This document shows positions 1-6,709 of a stretch of DNA of 16,727 nt, piece by piece. The translations under genes were made by a program, and so were the position numbers. Under the pieces are notes generated by a model. The model made no database searches and was not told where the DNA came from. It worked only from the letters and a program-made list of their open reading frames with translations. This DNA is from Yimella sp. (lineage in GTDB: Bacteria > Actinomycetota > Actinomycetes > Actinomycetales > Dermatophilaceae). Each line of letters starts with the position of its first letter. Positions within the stretch are counted from its first letter, which is position 1. Where the stretch lies: NCBI GenBank assembly GCA_030150425.1, contig JASLFY010000122.1, positions 1 through 16,727 on the forward strand, given 5' to 3'.

Positions 1-2
1 GT

Positions 3-755
3 GGCGAGGAGGCCGCGCTGTTCGCCGGCGACCTGGTGCGGATGTACCTTCGCTTCGCCGAACACGCGGGCTGGCGCGCCCAGATCACCGACGCCACCGA
101 GTCCGACCTCGGCGGCTACACAGACGTACGCCTGCAGGTGCAGGCGAAGGGCACTCCCGAGCCTGGCAGCGCCCCCTGGGCGCGGTTGAAGTACGAAGGT
201 GGCGTCCACCGCGTGCAGCGCGTTCCGGTCACCGAGTCGCAGGGTCGCATCCACACCTCCGCCGTCGGCGTGCTGGTGATGCCCGACCTGGACGAGGGCG
301 ACGACGACGAGATCACCTTCGGTCCGAACGACCTGAAGATCGACGTCTACCGCAGCTCCGGCCCCGGCGGTCAGTCGGTCAACACCACCGACTCCGCGGT
401 CCGGATCACGCACCTGCCGACCGGCACCGTCGTGTCCTGTCAGAACGAGAAGTCGCAGCTGCAGAACAAGGAGTCCGCGCTGCGCGTGCTCAAGGCGCGG
501 CTGCGGCAGATCGAGCAGGAGAAGCGGGACGCCGAGGCGTCCGCGGCACGCCGCTCGCAGGTGCGCTCGATGGACCGCTCGGAGCGGATCCGCACCTACA
601 ACTTCCCGGAGAACCGGATCGCCGACCACCGCACCGGCTACAAGTCGTACAACCTCGACGCGGTGCTCGACGGCGATCTGGGCCCGGTCATCGACTCGGC
701 CGTGCAGGCCGACGAGGCGGCGAAGATGGCGGCCGTCGCCGCCGGCGGCGAGTGA
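3..755 (+). CDS. prfA: Peptide chain release factor 1 (5' end outside window)
   Basis: Release factor 1 ends translation at UAA and UAG codons in the ribosomal A site. The reading frame is open from base 3, so the N-terminal domain lies outside the window and no start can be given. The visible part begins with GEEAALFAGDLVRMYLRFAE, the typical RF1 domain 2 sequence. The PVT tripeptide that reads the stop codon is at 225-233 (RF1 has PxT, RF2 has SPF, so this is RF1). The GGQ motif that triggers peptidyl-tRNA hydrolysis is at 366-374, within SSGPGGQSVNTTDSAV. The C-terminal domain (RTYNFPENRIADHRTGYKSY) is intact. The stop codon TGA overlaps the GTG start of prmC, whose product methylates the GGQ glutamine, so the two are probably translationally coupled. 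Identification is firm. Confidence 0.97.
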   Translation, partial: GEEAALFAGDLVRMYLRFAEHAGWRAQITDATESDLGGYTDVRLQVQAKGTPEPGSAPWARLKYEGGVHRVQRVPVTESQGRIHTSAVGVLVMPDLDEGDDDEITFGPNDLKIDVYRSSGPGGQSVNTTDSAVRITHLPTGTVVSCQNEKSQLQNKESALRVLKARLRQIEQEKRDAEASAARRSQVRSMDRSERIRTYNFPENRIADHRTGYKSYNLDAVLDGDLGPVIDSAVQADEAAKMAAVAAGGE

Positions 756-1597
756 ACCTGCGCGTCGCGCTGCGCGCCGCCACCGACCGACTCGCGGCCG
801 CCGGCATCGACGGCGCCGCGGCCGACGCGCGCCGGTTGCTGGAGTTCGCGCTCGGCTGCGCGCCCGCCGACCTCGACCGTCGCGCGATCATGGGGCCCGA
901 CCTCACCACCGCTGAGGTGGACCGGTTCGTCGAACTGGCCGACGAGCGCGAGCGGCGCATCCCGCTGCAGCACCTCACCGGCCGGGCGCCCTTCCGCCAC
1001 CTCGAGCTGCACGTCGGGCCGGGCGTGTTCGTGCCCCGTCCGGAGACCGAGTCGATCGTCGACCTCGCGCTCGCCGCGCTGCCGACCGGCGGAACGGTCG
1101 TCGACCTCTGCTCCGGCTCCGGCTGTATTCCGTTGTCGCTCAAGGACGAACGGCCCGACGCCACCGTCCTCGGGGTGGAGCTCGACCCCCACGCGTACGC
1201 CTGGGCCGAGGGCAACCGCGACCGCCTGAAGCTCGACGTGACGTTGAGACTCGGCGACGCCACGACCGCCTTCCCGGAGTTGGAAGGCGAGGTCGACGTC
1301 GTCGTCAGCAACCCGCCGTACATCCCGACCGGGATGGTTCCGGTCGACCCCGAGGTGCGCGACCACGACCCGGAACTGGCGCTGTACGGCGGCAGCGCCG
1401 ACGGTCTGCGGATCCCGCTCGCTGTCGCAGCCCGCGCGCTCGAGCTGCTGAAGCCGGGCGGCCTGCTGGTCATGGAGCACGCCGAGACGCAGGGGGAGTC
1501 GCTGCCCGCGGGGTTGCAGGCCGCCGGATGGGTCGACGTACGCGACGAGCCGGACCTGACCGGTCGGCCACGGTTCGCGGTCGCCCGCAAGCCCTGA
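752..1597 (+). CDS. prmC: Release factor glutamine methyltransferase PrmC (HemK)
   Basis: PrmC transfers a methyl group from S-adenosylmethionine to the glutamine of the GGQ motif of release factors, improving termination. The protein has 281 residues, the usual family length. An N-terminal helical domain (about 1-75) precedes a Rossmann-type methyltransferase domain. The sequence FVPRPETE lies at about 93-100, the SAM-binding motif I VVDLCSGSGC at about 116-125, and the substrate glutamine-binding NPPY motif at residues 187-190 (1310-1321). The GTG start at 752 overlaps the prfA stop by four bases and has no strong Shine-Dalgarno sequence of its own, which fits translational coupling to prfA. 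The gene is followed without any spacer by the stop codon of a convergent gene. There is no sign of truncation. Confidence 0.95.
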   Translation: MNLRVALRAATDRLAAAGIDGAAADARRLLEFALGCAPADLDRRAIMGPDLTTAEVDRFVELADERERRIPLQHLTGRAPFRHLELHVGPGVFVPRPETESIVDLALAALPTGGTVVDLCSGSGCIPLSLKDERPDATVLGVELDPHAYAWAEGNRDRLKLDVTLRLGDATTAFPELEGEVDVVVSNPPYIPTGMVPVDPEVRDHDPELALYGGSADGLRIPLAVAARALELLKPGGLLVMEHAETQGESLPAGLQAAGWVDVRDEPDLTGRPRFAVARKP

Positions 1598-2167
1598 TCA
1601 GGACTCGATCGGCACCACGCTGCAGCCGGTGAGGTCGGCGACGATGTCGCTCGCCTGGGTCGGGCTGATGATCGCGCCCTTGAAGGAGCGCAGCCGGTCC
1701 ACGTCGCAGGGGCCGAGCCGGGCCCCGCGCAGATCGGCGTCCTTGAGCTTCGCGTCGAACAGGTCGGCCCCGATCAGGTCGCACTCGTCGAAGACCGAGC
1801 CGTGGAAGTCGACGGCGCGCAGCGTCGCCTCGGTGAACCGGCAGCCGGTCAGGTCGACATTCGCCAGCACGGCGCCGGTCAGGTTCGCCGCGAACAGGTT
1901 GGAGCGTCGGATCGCGAAGCCGAGGCCGCGGGTGCGCTGCAGCGAGGTGCCGGTCATCCGGCAGCCGACGAACAGGGCCTCGCCCAGCAGCGCACCGTCG
2001 AGCACCGCGCCGTCCAGCGCGCACTCCTCGAAGGTCACCTCGGTGAGGTCGAGGTCGCGCAGATTCGCCTCGCGCAGGTCGCACCGCAGCAGGGTCACCG
2101 GCTCGGTCGCCTGGCGCAGGGCGTCCTGCAGGGCCGCGCGGTCGAGGGTCTCTCCGGTGATCTGCAT
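1598..2167 (-). CDS. Pentapeptide-repeat protein
   Basis: This is a soluble protein of about 189 residues whose centre (about 28-151) is made of tandem A(D/N)LXX-type pentapeptides such as CDLRE ANLRD LDLTE and GADLF DAKLK DADLR. Such repeats fold as a right-handed four-sided beta helix. The C-terminal part (FKGAIISPTQASDIVADLTG) is a tail often seen in these proteins. The family includes Qnr and MfpA, DNA mimics that bind gyrase and lower quinolone sensitivity, but most members have no known role and nothing here proves gyrase binding. I chose the ATG at 2167 because the open frame upstream (to 2218) contains only a low-complexity arginine-rich stretch; no Shine-Dalgarno sequence precedes it, so a leaderless mRNA is possible. 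The gene converges on prmC, with the two stop codons abutting at 1595-1600, and diverges from the Cds1-like gene. Confidence 0.85.
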   Translation of the reverse strand: MQITGETLDRAALQDALRQATEPVTLLRCDLREANLRDLDLTEVTFEECALDGAVLDGALLGEALFVGCRMTGTSLQRTRGLGFAIRRSNLFAANLTGAVLANVDLTGCRFTEATLRAVDFHGSVFDECDLIGADLFDAKLKDADLRGARLGPCDVDRLRSFKGAIISPTQASDIVADLTGCSVVPIES

Positions 2168-2219
2168 GGGGCCATACTCGCGGGTCGGCCACCGCCGTCG
2201 GCGGCGGCCCGGCAACACC

Positions 2220-2225
2220 TACGAT
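2220..2225 (+). promoter_or_regulatory. Possible -10 element for a leaderless Cds1-like mRNA
   Basis: TACGAT fits TANNNT and ends seven bases before ATG 2233, while no Shine-Dalgarno sequence is present. Transcription starting at or next to the A of the ATG would give a leaderless mRNA. No good -35 is seen. Confidence 0.4.
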
Positions 2226-2232
2226 CGACCCC

Positions 2233-3414
2233 ATGCCGCATGCCGATGTGACCCGTTGTCAGGACGAGGACCGCGAGTGGGTCGCCTGGGCGGTGCGTAC
2301 GGTCGGCGCCGACGCCAACCGCAGCGCCGACACCCACCTGCTGCCGCTGCACGAAGGCCCCGCGGGCGTCGACCTCTACCTGAAGGACGAGTCGACCCAC
2401 CCGACCGGCAGCCTCAAGCACCGCCTGGCCCGCAGTCTGTTCCTGTACGCGCTCTGCAACGGCCGCATCTGCCGCAAAAGCGTGGTGGTCGAGGCCAGCA
2501 GCGGCTCGACCGCGGTCAGCGAGGCCTACTTCGCGCGGCTGCTCGGGCTGAAGTTCGTCGCGGTCATGCCGCGCACCACCAGCCGGCAGAAGGTCGCACT
2601 GATCGAGCGCTACGGCGGGCAGTGCGAGTTCGTCGACGACGGCTCCCAGGTCTACGCCCGGGCGCAGCAGATCGCGCAGGAGTCCGGCGGTCACTACCTC
2701 GACCAGTTCACCTACGCCGAGCGGGCGACCGACTGGCGCGGCAACAACAACATCGCCGAGTCGATCTTCGAGCAGATGGCCCACGAACCCCACCCCGTGC
2801 CGCGGTGGATCGTGGTCGGCGCCGGCACCGGCGGCACCTCCGCGACCATCGGCCGCTACCTGCGCTACCAGGGCCACGACAGCAAGCTGTGCGTCGTCGA
2901 CCCGGAGCGGTCGGCGTTCTTCGACGGCTGGGTCGACCAGGATCCCGCGCGGACCGTGACCGGCGGGTCCCGGATCGAGGGCATCGGCCGTCCGCGTACG
3001 GAACCCTCGTTCGCGCCCGACGTCGTCGACCGGATGATCAAGGTGCCCGACGCCGCGTCGATCGCGGCGGTCCACTTGCTGCGCGAGCGCACCGGACTGT
3101 TCGCCGGTGGTTCCACCGGCACCAACCTGTACGGCGCCCTGCGCCTCGCCTGCGAACTGCGGGCCGCGGGGGAGAGCGGCAGCATCGTCACCCTGCTCTG
3201 CGACGGCGGCGAACGCTACGCGCAGACCTACTACGACCCGCAGTGGCTGCGGGACAGCGGTCTGGAGCCGGACCGCTACCGCGCGTTGTTGGAACACGCG
3301 TGGGATCACGGCGAGTGGGACGACCGCCTCGCGCCGGCCGGCGCGGATGCGGGAGACTCGTCGGGAGCATCCGGCGACACGATCGCCACCACCGACCGAA
3401 GGAGTGACGGGTGA
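2233..3414 (+). CDS. PLP-dependent cysteine synthase/desulfhydrase family protein (Cds1-like)
   Basis: This fold-type II PLP enzyme of 393 residues resembles the actinobacterial Cds1 group (L-cysteine desulfhydrase, which splits cysteine to pyruvate, ammonia and sulfide). The sequence shows the PLP-lysine motif HPTGSLKHRLA with Lys62, the substrate-binding loop EASSGSTAVS at about 88-97, and the glycine-rich phosphate-binding loop GAGTGGTSA at about 196-204. The last 35 residues are polar and probably disordered. A role in cysteine degradation is inferred from the overall resemblance; a synthase or another beta-elimination activity is possible. No Shine-Dalgarno sequence precedes the ATG, but TACGAT at 2220-2225 lies seven bases upstream, so the mRNA may be leaderless. 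The stop overlaps the tsaC GTG by four bases, so this gene probably leads the tsaC-glyA-wecA transcription unit. Confidence 0.85.
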   Translation: MPHADVTRCQDEDREWVAWAVRTVGADANRSADTHLLPLHEGPAGVDLYLKDESTHPTGSLKHRLARSLFLYALCNGRICRKSVVVEASSGSTAVSEAYFARLLGLKFVAVMPRTTSRQKVALIERYGGQCEFVDDGSQVYARAQQIAQESGGHYLDQFTYAERATDWRGNNNIAESIFEQMAHEPHPVPRWIVVGAGTGGTSATIGRYLRYQGHDSKLCVVDPERSAFFDGWVDQDPARTVTGGSRIEGIGRPRTEPSFAPDVVDRMIKVPDAASIAAVHLLRERTGLFAGGSTGTNLYGALRLACELRAAGESGSIVTLLCDGGERYAQTYYDPQWLRDSGLEPDRYRALLEHAWDHGEWDDRLAPAGADAGDSSGASGDTIATTDRRSDG

Positions 3415-4226
3415 GTCCGGTCTTCGACTGCGCCACCGACCAGGGGCGAGCGGACGGCATCGCGGCCGCAGCCGCCGCGGCCCGGGCCGGACAGTGCGTG
3501 ATCATGCCGACCGACACGGTCTACGGCATCGGCACCGACGCGTTCAGCGCGGCGGGCGTCGAGGCCGTCCTGGCCGCCAAGGGGCGCGGGCGTGACAAGC
3601 CATCCGCGGTGCTGATCGCCGACCGCGCCGCCGTCGACGGGCTCGCCACCTCGGTGCCGTCGTACGCCCGCCGGTTGATGGACGCCTTCTGGCCCGGCGG
3701 TCTCACCCTGATCTTCCGGGCGCAGCCGACGCTCGCCTGGGACCTCGGTGACACGAACGGCACCGTCGGGTTGCGTCAGCCCGACGACGAGCTGGCGCTG
3801 GAGCTGCTGCGCGAGGTCGGCCCGATGGCCGTCACCTCCGCCAACCGCACCGGCCAGGCGCCGGTCACCACGATCACCGACGCCGGGTTCGCGTTCGGCC
3901 CGGCGGTCGAGGTCTACCTCGACGCCGGCACCCGCGAGGGCGGCGAGCCGTCGACCATGCTCGACTGCACCAAAGCCGACCCGGTCCTGCTGCGCCACGG
4001 CGCGATCAGCGCCGACCGGCTGCGCGAGGTGCTCGGCGACGTCGAACTGATCGACCCGTACGCCGACCCGGAGCCGGCCCCGATCGACCTGGCGAAACCG
4101 GCCGACGACGCGGATGTCGCCGACGAGGCCGAGAACGAGGTCCCGATCGACGGACCCACCGAACCAGCCGAAGAACCCGCTGATCCACCCCGTACCCCTG
4201 ACTCCGATGACCCCGAGCAAAGGTGA
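3411..4226 (+). CDS. tsaC: L-threonylcarbamoyladenylate synthase (Sua5/YrdC/TsaC family)
   Basis: The enzyme makes threonylcarbamoyl-AMP from threonine, bicarbonate and ATP, the first step of t6A37 modification in tRNAs reading ANN codons. The YrdC domain spans about residues 13-210: PTDTVYGIGTDA at 33-44, the KxR pair in AKGRGRDKP (Lys57, Arg59), and the SxN pair in VTSANRTG (Ser143, Asn145) are all present. The Sua5-specific C-terminal domain is missing. Instead there is a 56-residue tail (about 216-271) containing 19 acidic residues and 13 prolines, probably disordered. A good Shine-Dalgarno sequence GAAGGAG (3398-3404) precedes the GTG start by six bases. The start overlaps the stop of the Cds1-like gene (GTGA). 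glyA begins four bases after the stop. The family assignment is firm; the function of the tail is unknown. Confidence 0.93.
   Translation: MSPVFDCATDQGRADGIAAAAAAARAGQCVIMPTDTVYGIGTDAFSAAGVEAVLAAKGRGRDKPSAVLIADRAAVDGLATSVPSYARRLMDAFWPGGLTLIFRAQPTLAWDLGDTNGTVGLRQPDDELALELLREVGPMAVTSANRTGQAPVTTITDAGFAFGPAVEVYLDAGTREGGEPSTMLDCTKADPVLLRHGAISADRLREVLGDVELIDPYADPEPAPIDLAKPADDADVADEAENEVPIDGPTEPAEEPADPPRTPDSDDPEQR
4219..4226 (+). promoter_or_regulatory. Ribosome binding site deciding the glyA start
   Basis: AAAGGTGA covers the tsaC stop codon and lies four bases before ATG 4231. It favours 4231 over the in-frame ATG 4207 and gives the usual SHMT length of 424 residues. Confidence 0.65.
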
Positions 4227-4230
4227 CCCG

Positions 4231-5505
4231 ATGACCACGCCCTTCTACGGCCCCGACTTCGATGCCCTGCAGCAGTTCGACCCGGACATCGCCGGTGTGT
4301 TGCTGTCCGAGGTCGACCGCATCCGCGGCGGCCTGCAGTTGATCGCCAGCGAGAACCTCTCCAGCCCGGCGGTCATCACCGCGCTCGGGTCGACGCTGAC
4401 CAACAAGTACGCCGAGGGCTACCCGGGCCGCCGCTACTACGGCGGTTGCTCGGAGGTCGACAAGGCCGAGACGATCGCGATCGAGCGCGCCAAGGAGCTG
4501 TTCGGCGCCGACCACGCGAACGTGCAGCCGCACTCCGGCGCGAGCGCCAACCAGGCGGTCTACGGCGCGTTCATGCAGCCGGGCGACACGATCCTGGGCA
4601 TGGCCCTGCCGATGGGTGGCCACCTGACCCACGGCACCAAGGTCAGCTTCTCCGGCAAGTGGTTCAACGCCGTCCACTACGGCGTCGACAAGCAGACCGA
4701 GGACATCGACTACGCCGAGGTCGAGCGCCTCGCCAAGGAGCACCGCCCGAAGGTGATCCTGGCCGGTGGCTCCGCGATCCCGCGGCTGATCGACTTCGAG
4801 TTCTTCCGCAAGCTCGCCGACGAGATCGGCGCGATCTTCTGGGTAGACGCGGCCCACTTCATCGGCCTGGTCGCCGGCAAGGCGATCCCCAGCCCGGTGC
4901 CGTACGCCGACGTCGTCACCTTCACCACCCACAAGGTCCTGCGCGGACCGCGCTCCGGCGCGCTGGTCTGCAAGGAGGAGCACGCCGCGAAGCTGGACAA
5001 GGCCGTGTTCCCGATGATGCAGGGCGGCCCGCAGATGCACACCATCGCGGCGAAGGCCGTGAACTTCAAGGAGTGCGCGACGCCGGAGTACGCCGCGTAC
5101 GCCCAGCAGGTCATCGCCAACGCCCAGCAGTTGGCAACCTCGCTCGGTGAGCTCGGCATCCGCCCGACCACCGGGGGCACCGACACCCACCTGTCGTTGC
5201 ACGACCTGCAGGGCGTCGGGGTCACCGGTGCCGACGCCGAGAAGCGCGCCGACGCCGCCGGAATCGTGTTGAACAAGAACGCGATCCCGTTCGACCCGCA
5301 GAAGCCGAACGTTGCGTCGGGCATCCGCGTCGGCACCCCCTCGGTGACCACCCAGGGCATGGGCGTCGACCAGATGAAGACCGTCGCCGAGCTGATCCAC
5401 AAGGCCGTGACCGCCTCGGACGGAACCCCGGACCACCCGGTGGCACAGGAAGTCCGCGCCGGCGTCCAGGAGCTCGTGACCCAGTTCCCGGCCTACCCGC
5501 GCTGA
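4231..5505 (+). CDS. glyA: Serine hydroxymethyltransferase
   Basis: SHMT converts serine and tetrahydrofolate to glycine and 5,10-methylene-tetrahydrofolate, using PLP. The protein has 424 residues when started at ATG 4231, the usual length. That start has AAAGGTGA (4219-4226) just upstream; in-frame starts at 4114 and 4207 would overlap tsaC. Motifs seen are LIASENLSSPAV (about 37-48), NKYAEGYPGRRYYGG (58-72), the PLP-aspartate and histidine in WVDAAHFIGLVAG (Asp206, His209), the PLP-lysine in TTHKVLRGPRSG (Lys235), and GIRVGTPSVTTQGM near the C-terminus, where the arginine binds the substrate carboxylate. The segment GGSAIPRLIDFEFF and VDAAHF differ from the more common DMAHxAG form, but all key catalytic residues are kept. 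It lies between tsaC and the wecA-like gene, its common place in actinobacteria. Whether it is the only SHMT of the genome cannot be seen. Confidence 0.94.
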   Translation: MTTPFYGPDFDALQQFDPDIAGVLLSEVDRIRGGLQLIASENLSSPAVITALGSTLTNKYAEGYPGRRYYGGCSEVDKAETIAIERAKELFGADHANVQPHSGASANQAVYGAFMQPGDTILGMALPMGGHLTHGTKVSFSGKWFNAVHYGVDKQTEDIDYAEVERLAKEHRPKVILAGGSAIPRLIDFEFFRKLADEIGAIFWVDAAHFIGLVAGKAIPSPVPYADVVTFTTHKVLRGPRSGALVCKEEHAAKLDKAVFPMMQGGPQMHTIAAKAVNFKECATPEYAAYAQQVIANAQQLATSLGELGIRPTTGGTDTHLSLHDLQGVGVTGADAEKRADAAGIVLNKNAIPFDPQKPNVASGIRVGTPSVTTQGMGVDQMKTVAELIHKAVTASDGTPDHPVAQEVRAGVQELVTQFPAYPR

Positions 5506-5535
5506 CGCCGGACACGGAGGAGTCGAACTTCCCGC

Positions 5536-6636
5536 ATGCGCGAATACCTGCTGGTCTGTGTGGTCGCCGCGGCCATCACCTTCATCACGACACCGGCCGT
5601 ACGCCGGTTCGCGGTGCGGTTCGGTGCGGTGACCCCGGTACGGGGACGGGATGTGCATTCCGTCCCCGTGCCCAGACTGGGCGGGGTCGGCATGCTGTTC
5701 GGCTTCCTCGCCGCGACCCTGGTCGCGACGCGGTTGCCGTACCTGTCCCAACTGTTCGACAACCCGACGCTGTACGGCGTCATCGTCGGGGCGCTGATCA
5801 TCACCGTCCTGGGGGCGGTGGACGACTTCATCGAGATCGACGCGATCACCAAGTTCGCCGGTCAGATGATCGCCGCCGGCGTGATGGCGTTCGCCGGCGT
5901 GCAGATGATCACGGTGCCGTACGGCAACGCGCAGACCGTGCTGCCGCAGGAGATCCTGGTCCCGCTGACGATCTTCATCGTGATCGCCAGCACCAACGCG
6001 GTGAACTTCGTCGACGGGCTCGACGGCCTGGCCGCGGGCATGGTCGCCATCGCGGCCGCGGCGTTCTTCGTGTGGGTCTACACCGCGAGCCCGCCGAACT
6101 TCGATCCGCCGTCGGTCTTCTCGACCTCGGCGTTCCTGACCGCGGTCATCGTGGGCTGTTGCGCAGGCTTCCTGCCGCACAACTTCCACCCCGCGAAGCT
6201 GTTCATGGGTGATGCCGGCGCGCTGCTGCTCGGCCTGCTGCTGGCAGCGGCCACCATCACCTTCACCGGCAACTTCGACCCGAGCTCGAGCCCGCAGCGG
6301 GCGACGGCGCTGGTGGCGTTCTGGTTGCCGATCGCGTTGCCGCTGTCGATCCTGGCGGTGCCGATCCTCGACGTGATCCTGGCGATCCGCCGGCGCGGGG
6401 TGAAGTTCTGGAAGCCCGACGCCAAGCACCTGCACCACCGGATGCTCGGCATCGGCCACCCGCACCGCCAGGCGGTGATGCTCTTCTACCTGTGGTCGGC
6501 CTCGGTCTCCGGGGGAGTCCTGGCCTTCGCGTTCCTTCGCGTGGAGTACGCCATGCTGGTCCTGGTGGGCGGTCTCGCGCTGAGTTTCGCCCTCACTGTC
6601 GGCTTGCCCAAGTTGGGCCGTAACCGGACTTTGTGA
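5536..6636 (+). CDS. WecA/TagO-type undecaprenyl-phosphate sugar-1-phosphate transferase
   Basis: This integral membrane enzyme moves a sugar-1-phosphate (in WecA and TagO, GlcNAc-1-P from UDP-GlcNAc) onto a polyprenyl phosphate, the first step in making many cell-envelope glycans. The protein has 366 residues with about eleven hydrophobic segments. Signature motifs are present: PRLGGVGM (46-53), the aspartate pair in GAVDDFIEID (Asp96, Asp97), NAVNFVDGLDGLAAG (154-168), MGDAGALLLG (225-234) and the cytoplasmic HLHHRMLGIGH (299-309), which mark the WecA rather than the MraY branch. The N-terminus MREYLL matches family members as I recall them, supporting the ATG at 5536, although the Shine-Dalgarno sequence GGAGGAG (5516-5522) is unusually far away (13 bases). 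The stop codon lies inside the inverted repeat that contains the Rex-like operator. The exact sugar and the final glycan are unknown. Confidence 0.92.
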   Translation: MREYLLVCVVAAAITFITTPAVRRFAVRFGAVTPVRGRDVHSVPVPRLGGVGMLFGFLAATLVATRLPYLSQLFDNPTLYGVIVGALIITVLGAVDDFIEIDAITKFAGQMIAAGVMAFAGVQMITVPYGNAQTVLPQEILVPLTIFIVIASTNAVNFVDGLDGLAAGMVAIAAAAFFVWVYTASPPNFDPPSVFSTSAFLTAVIVGCCAGFLPHNFHPAKLFMGDAGALLLGLLLAAATITFTGNFDPSSSPQRATALVAFWLPIALPLSILAVPILDVILAIRRRGVKFWKPDAKHLHHRMLGIGHPHRQAVMLFYLWSASVSGGVLAFAFLRVEYAMLVLVGGLALSFALTVGLPKLGRNRTL

Positions 6637-6642
6637 TAGTTT
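6604..6642 (+). promoter_or_regulatory. Candidate atp operon promoter
   Basis: The hexamer TTGGGC (6613-6618) and TAGTTT (6637-6642) are 18 bases apart and would serve as -35 and -10 elements. The -10 lies exactly in the centre of the Rex-like operator, so a bound repressor would block RNA polymerase. Another possible -35, TTGCCC, lies at 6604-6609. This is a prediction from consensus only. Confidence 0.4.
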
Positions 6643-6648
6643 TCACAA
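6631..6648 (+). promoter_or_regulatory. Rex-type redox operator upstream of atp operon
   Basis: The 18-mer TTGTGATAGTTTTCACAA fits the Rex consensus TTGTGAA-N4-TTCACAA at every fixed position except the seventh (T for A). Rex is an NADH-sensing repressor that leaves its operator when NADH rises, and in streptomycetes it controls respiration genes. The site forms the core of a longer perfect inverted repeat, with arms CGGACTTTGTGA (6625-6636) and TCACAAAGTCCG (6643-6654) and a six-base centre. It overlaps the stop codon of the wecA-like gene and lies about 60 bases before the first atp gene. The arm symmetry could also form a hairpin in RNA, but there is no U-tract. Confidence 0.7.
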
Positions 6649-6652
6649 AGTC

Positions 6653-6668
6653 CGAACTGGTCAGTTCG
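6653..6668 (+). repeat. Second palindrome in the atp leader
   Basis: CGAACTG (6653-6659) and CAGTTCG (6662-6668) are perfect inverted repeats separated by two bases, beginning directly at the end of the Rex-like repeat. In RNA it could form a six-base-pair stem with a GGTC loop; in DNA it could be an operator for another dimeric regulator. I do not recognise it as the site of a known factor. Confidence 0.5.
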
Positions 6669-6699
6669 AACCACTCAGACGCCCGACCCCGCCCCCGAT

Positions 6700-6705
6700 G
6701 AGGAG
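6700..6705 (+). promoter_or_regulatory. Ribosome binding site deciding the AtpI start
   Basis: GAGGAG lies four bases before the GTG at 6710, whereas the in-frame ATG at 6698 has only a C-rich stretch upstream. The spacing is short, so the choice of GTG is likely but not certain. Confidence 0.5.
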
Positions 6706-6709
6706 CCCC

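Noticed and set aside
2168..2218. Longer N-terminus of the pentapeptide-repeat protein
   Set aside because: The extension is arginine-rich without family resemblance and would reach almost to the start of the divergent gene.
1629..3407. Plus-strand open frame of 592 codons across the pentapeptide and Cds1-like genes
   Set aside because: Translation is Arg/Ser/Pro/Ala rich and without motifs, while the other frames hold proteins with recognisable motifs.
4006..6465. Minus-strand open frame of 819 codons opposite tsaC, glyA and the wecA-like gene
   Set aside because: Same G+C effect: low-complexity translation without domains, opposite three well-defined genes.
6625..6654. Perfect inverted repeat read as a terminator of the glyA-wecA unit
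   Set aside because: Not fully excluded, but the stem is A+T-richer than the two clear terminators here, has no U-tract, contains the Rex consensus and lies at a promoter position. An operator explains it better.
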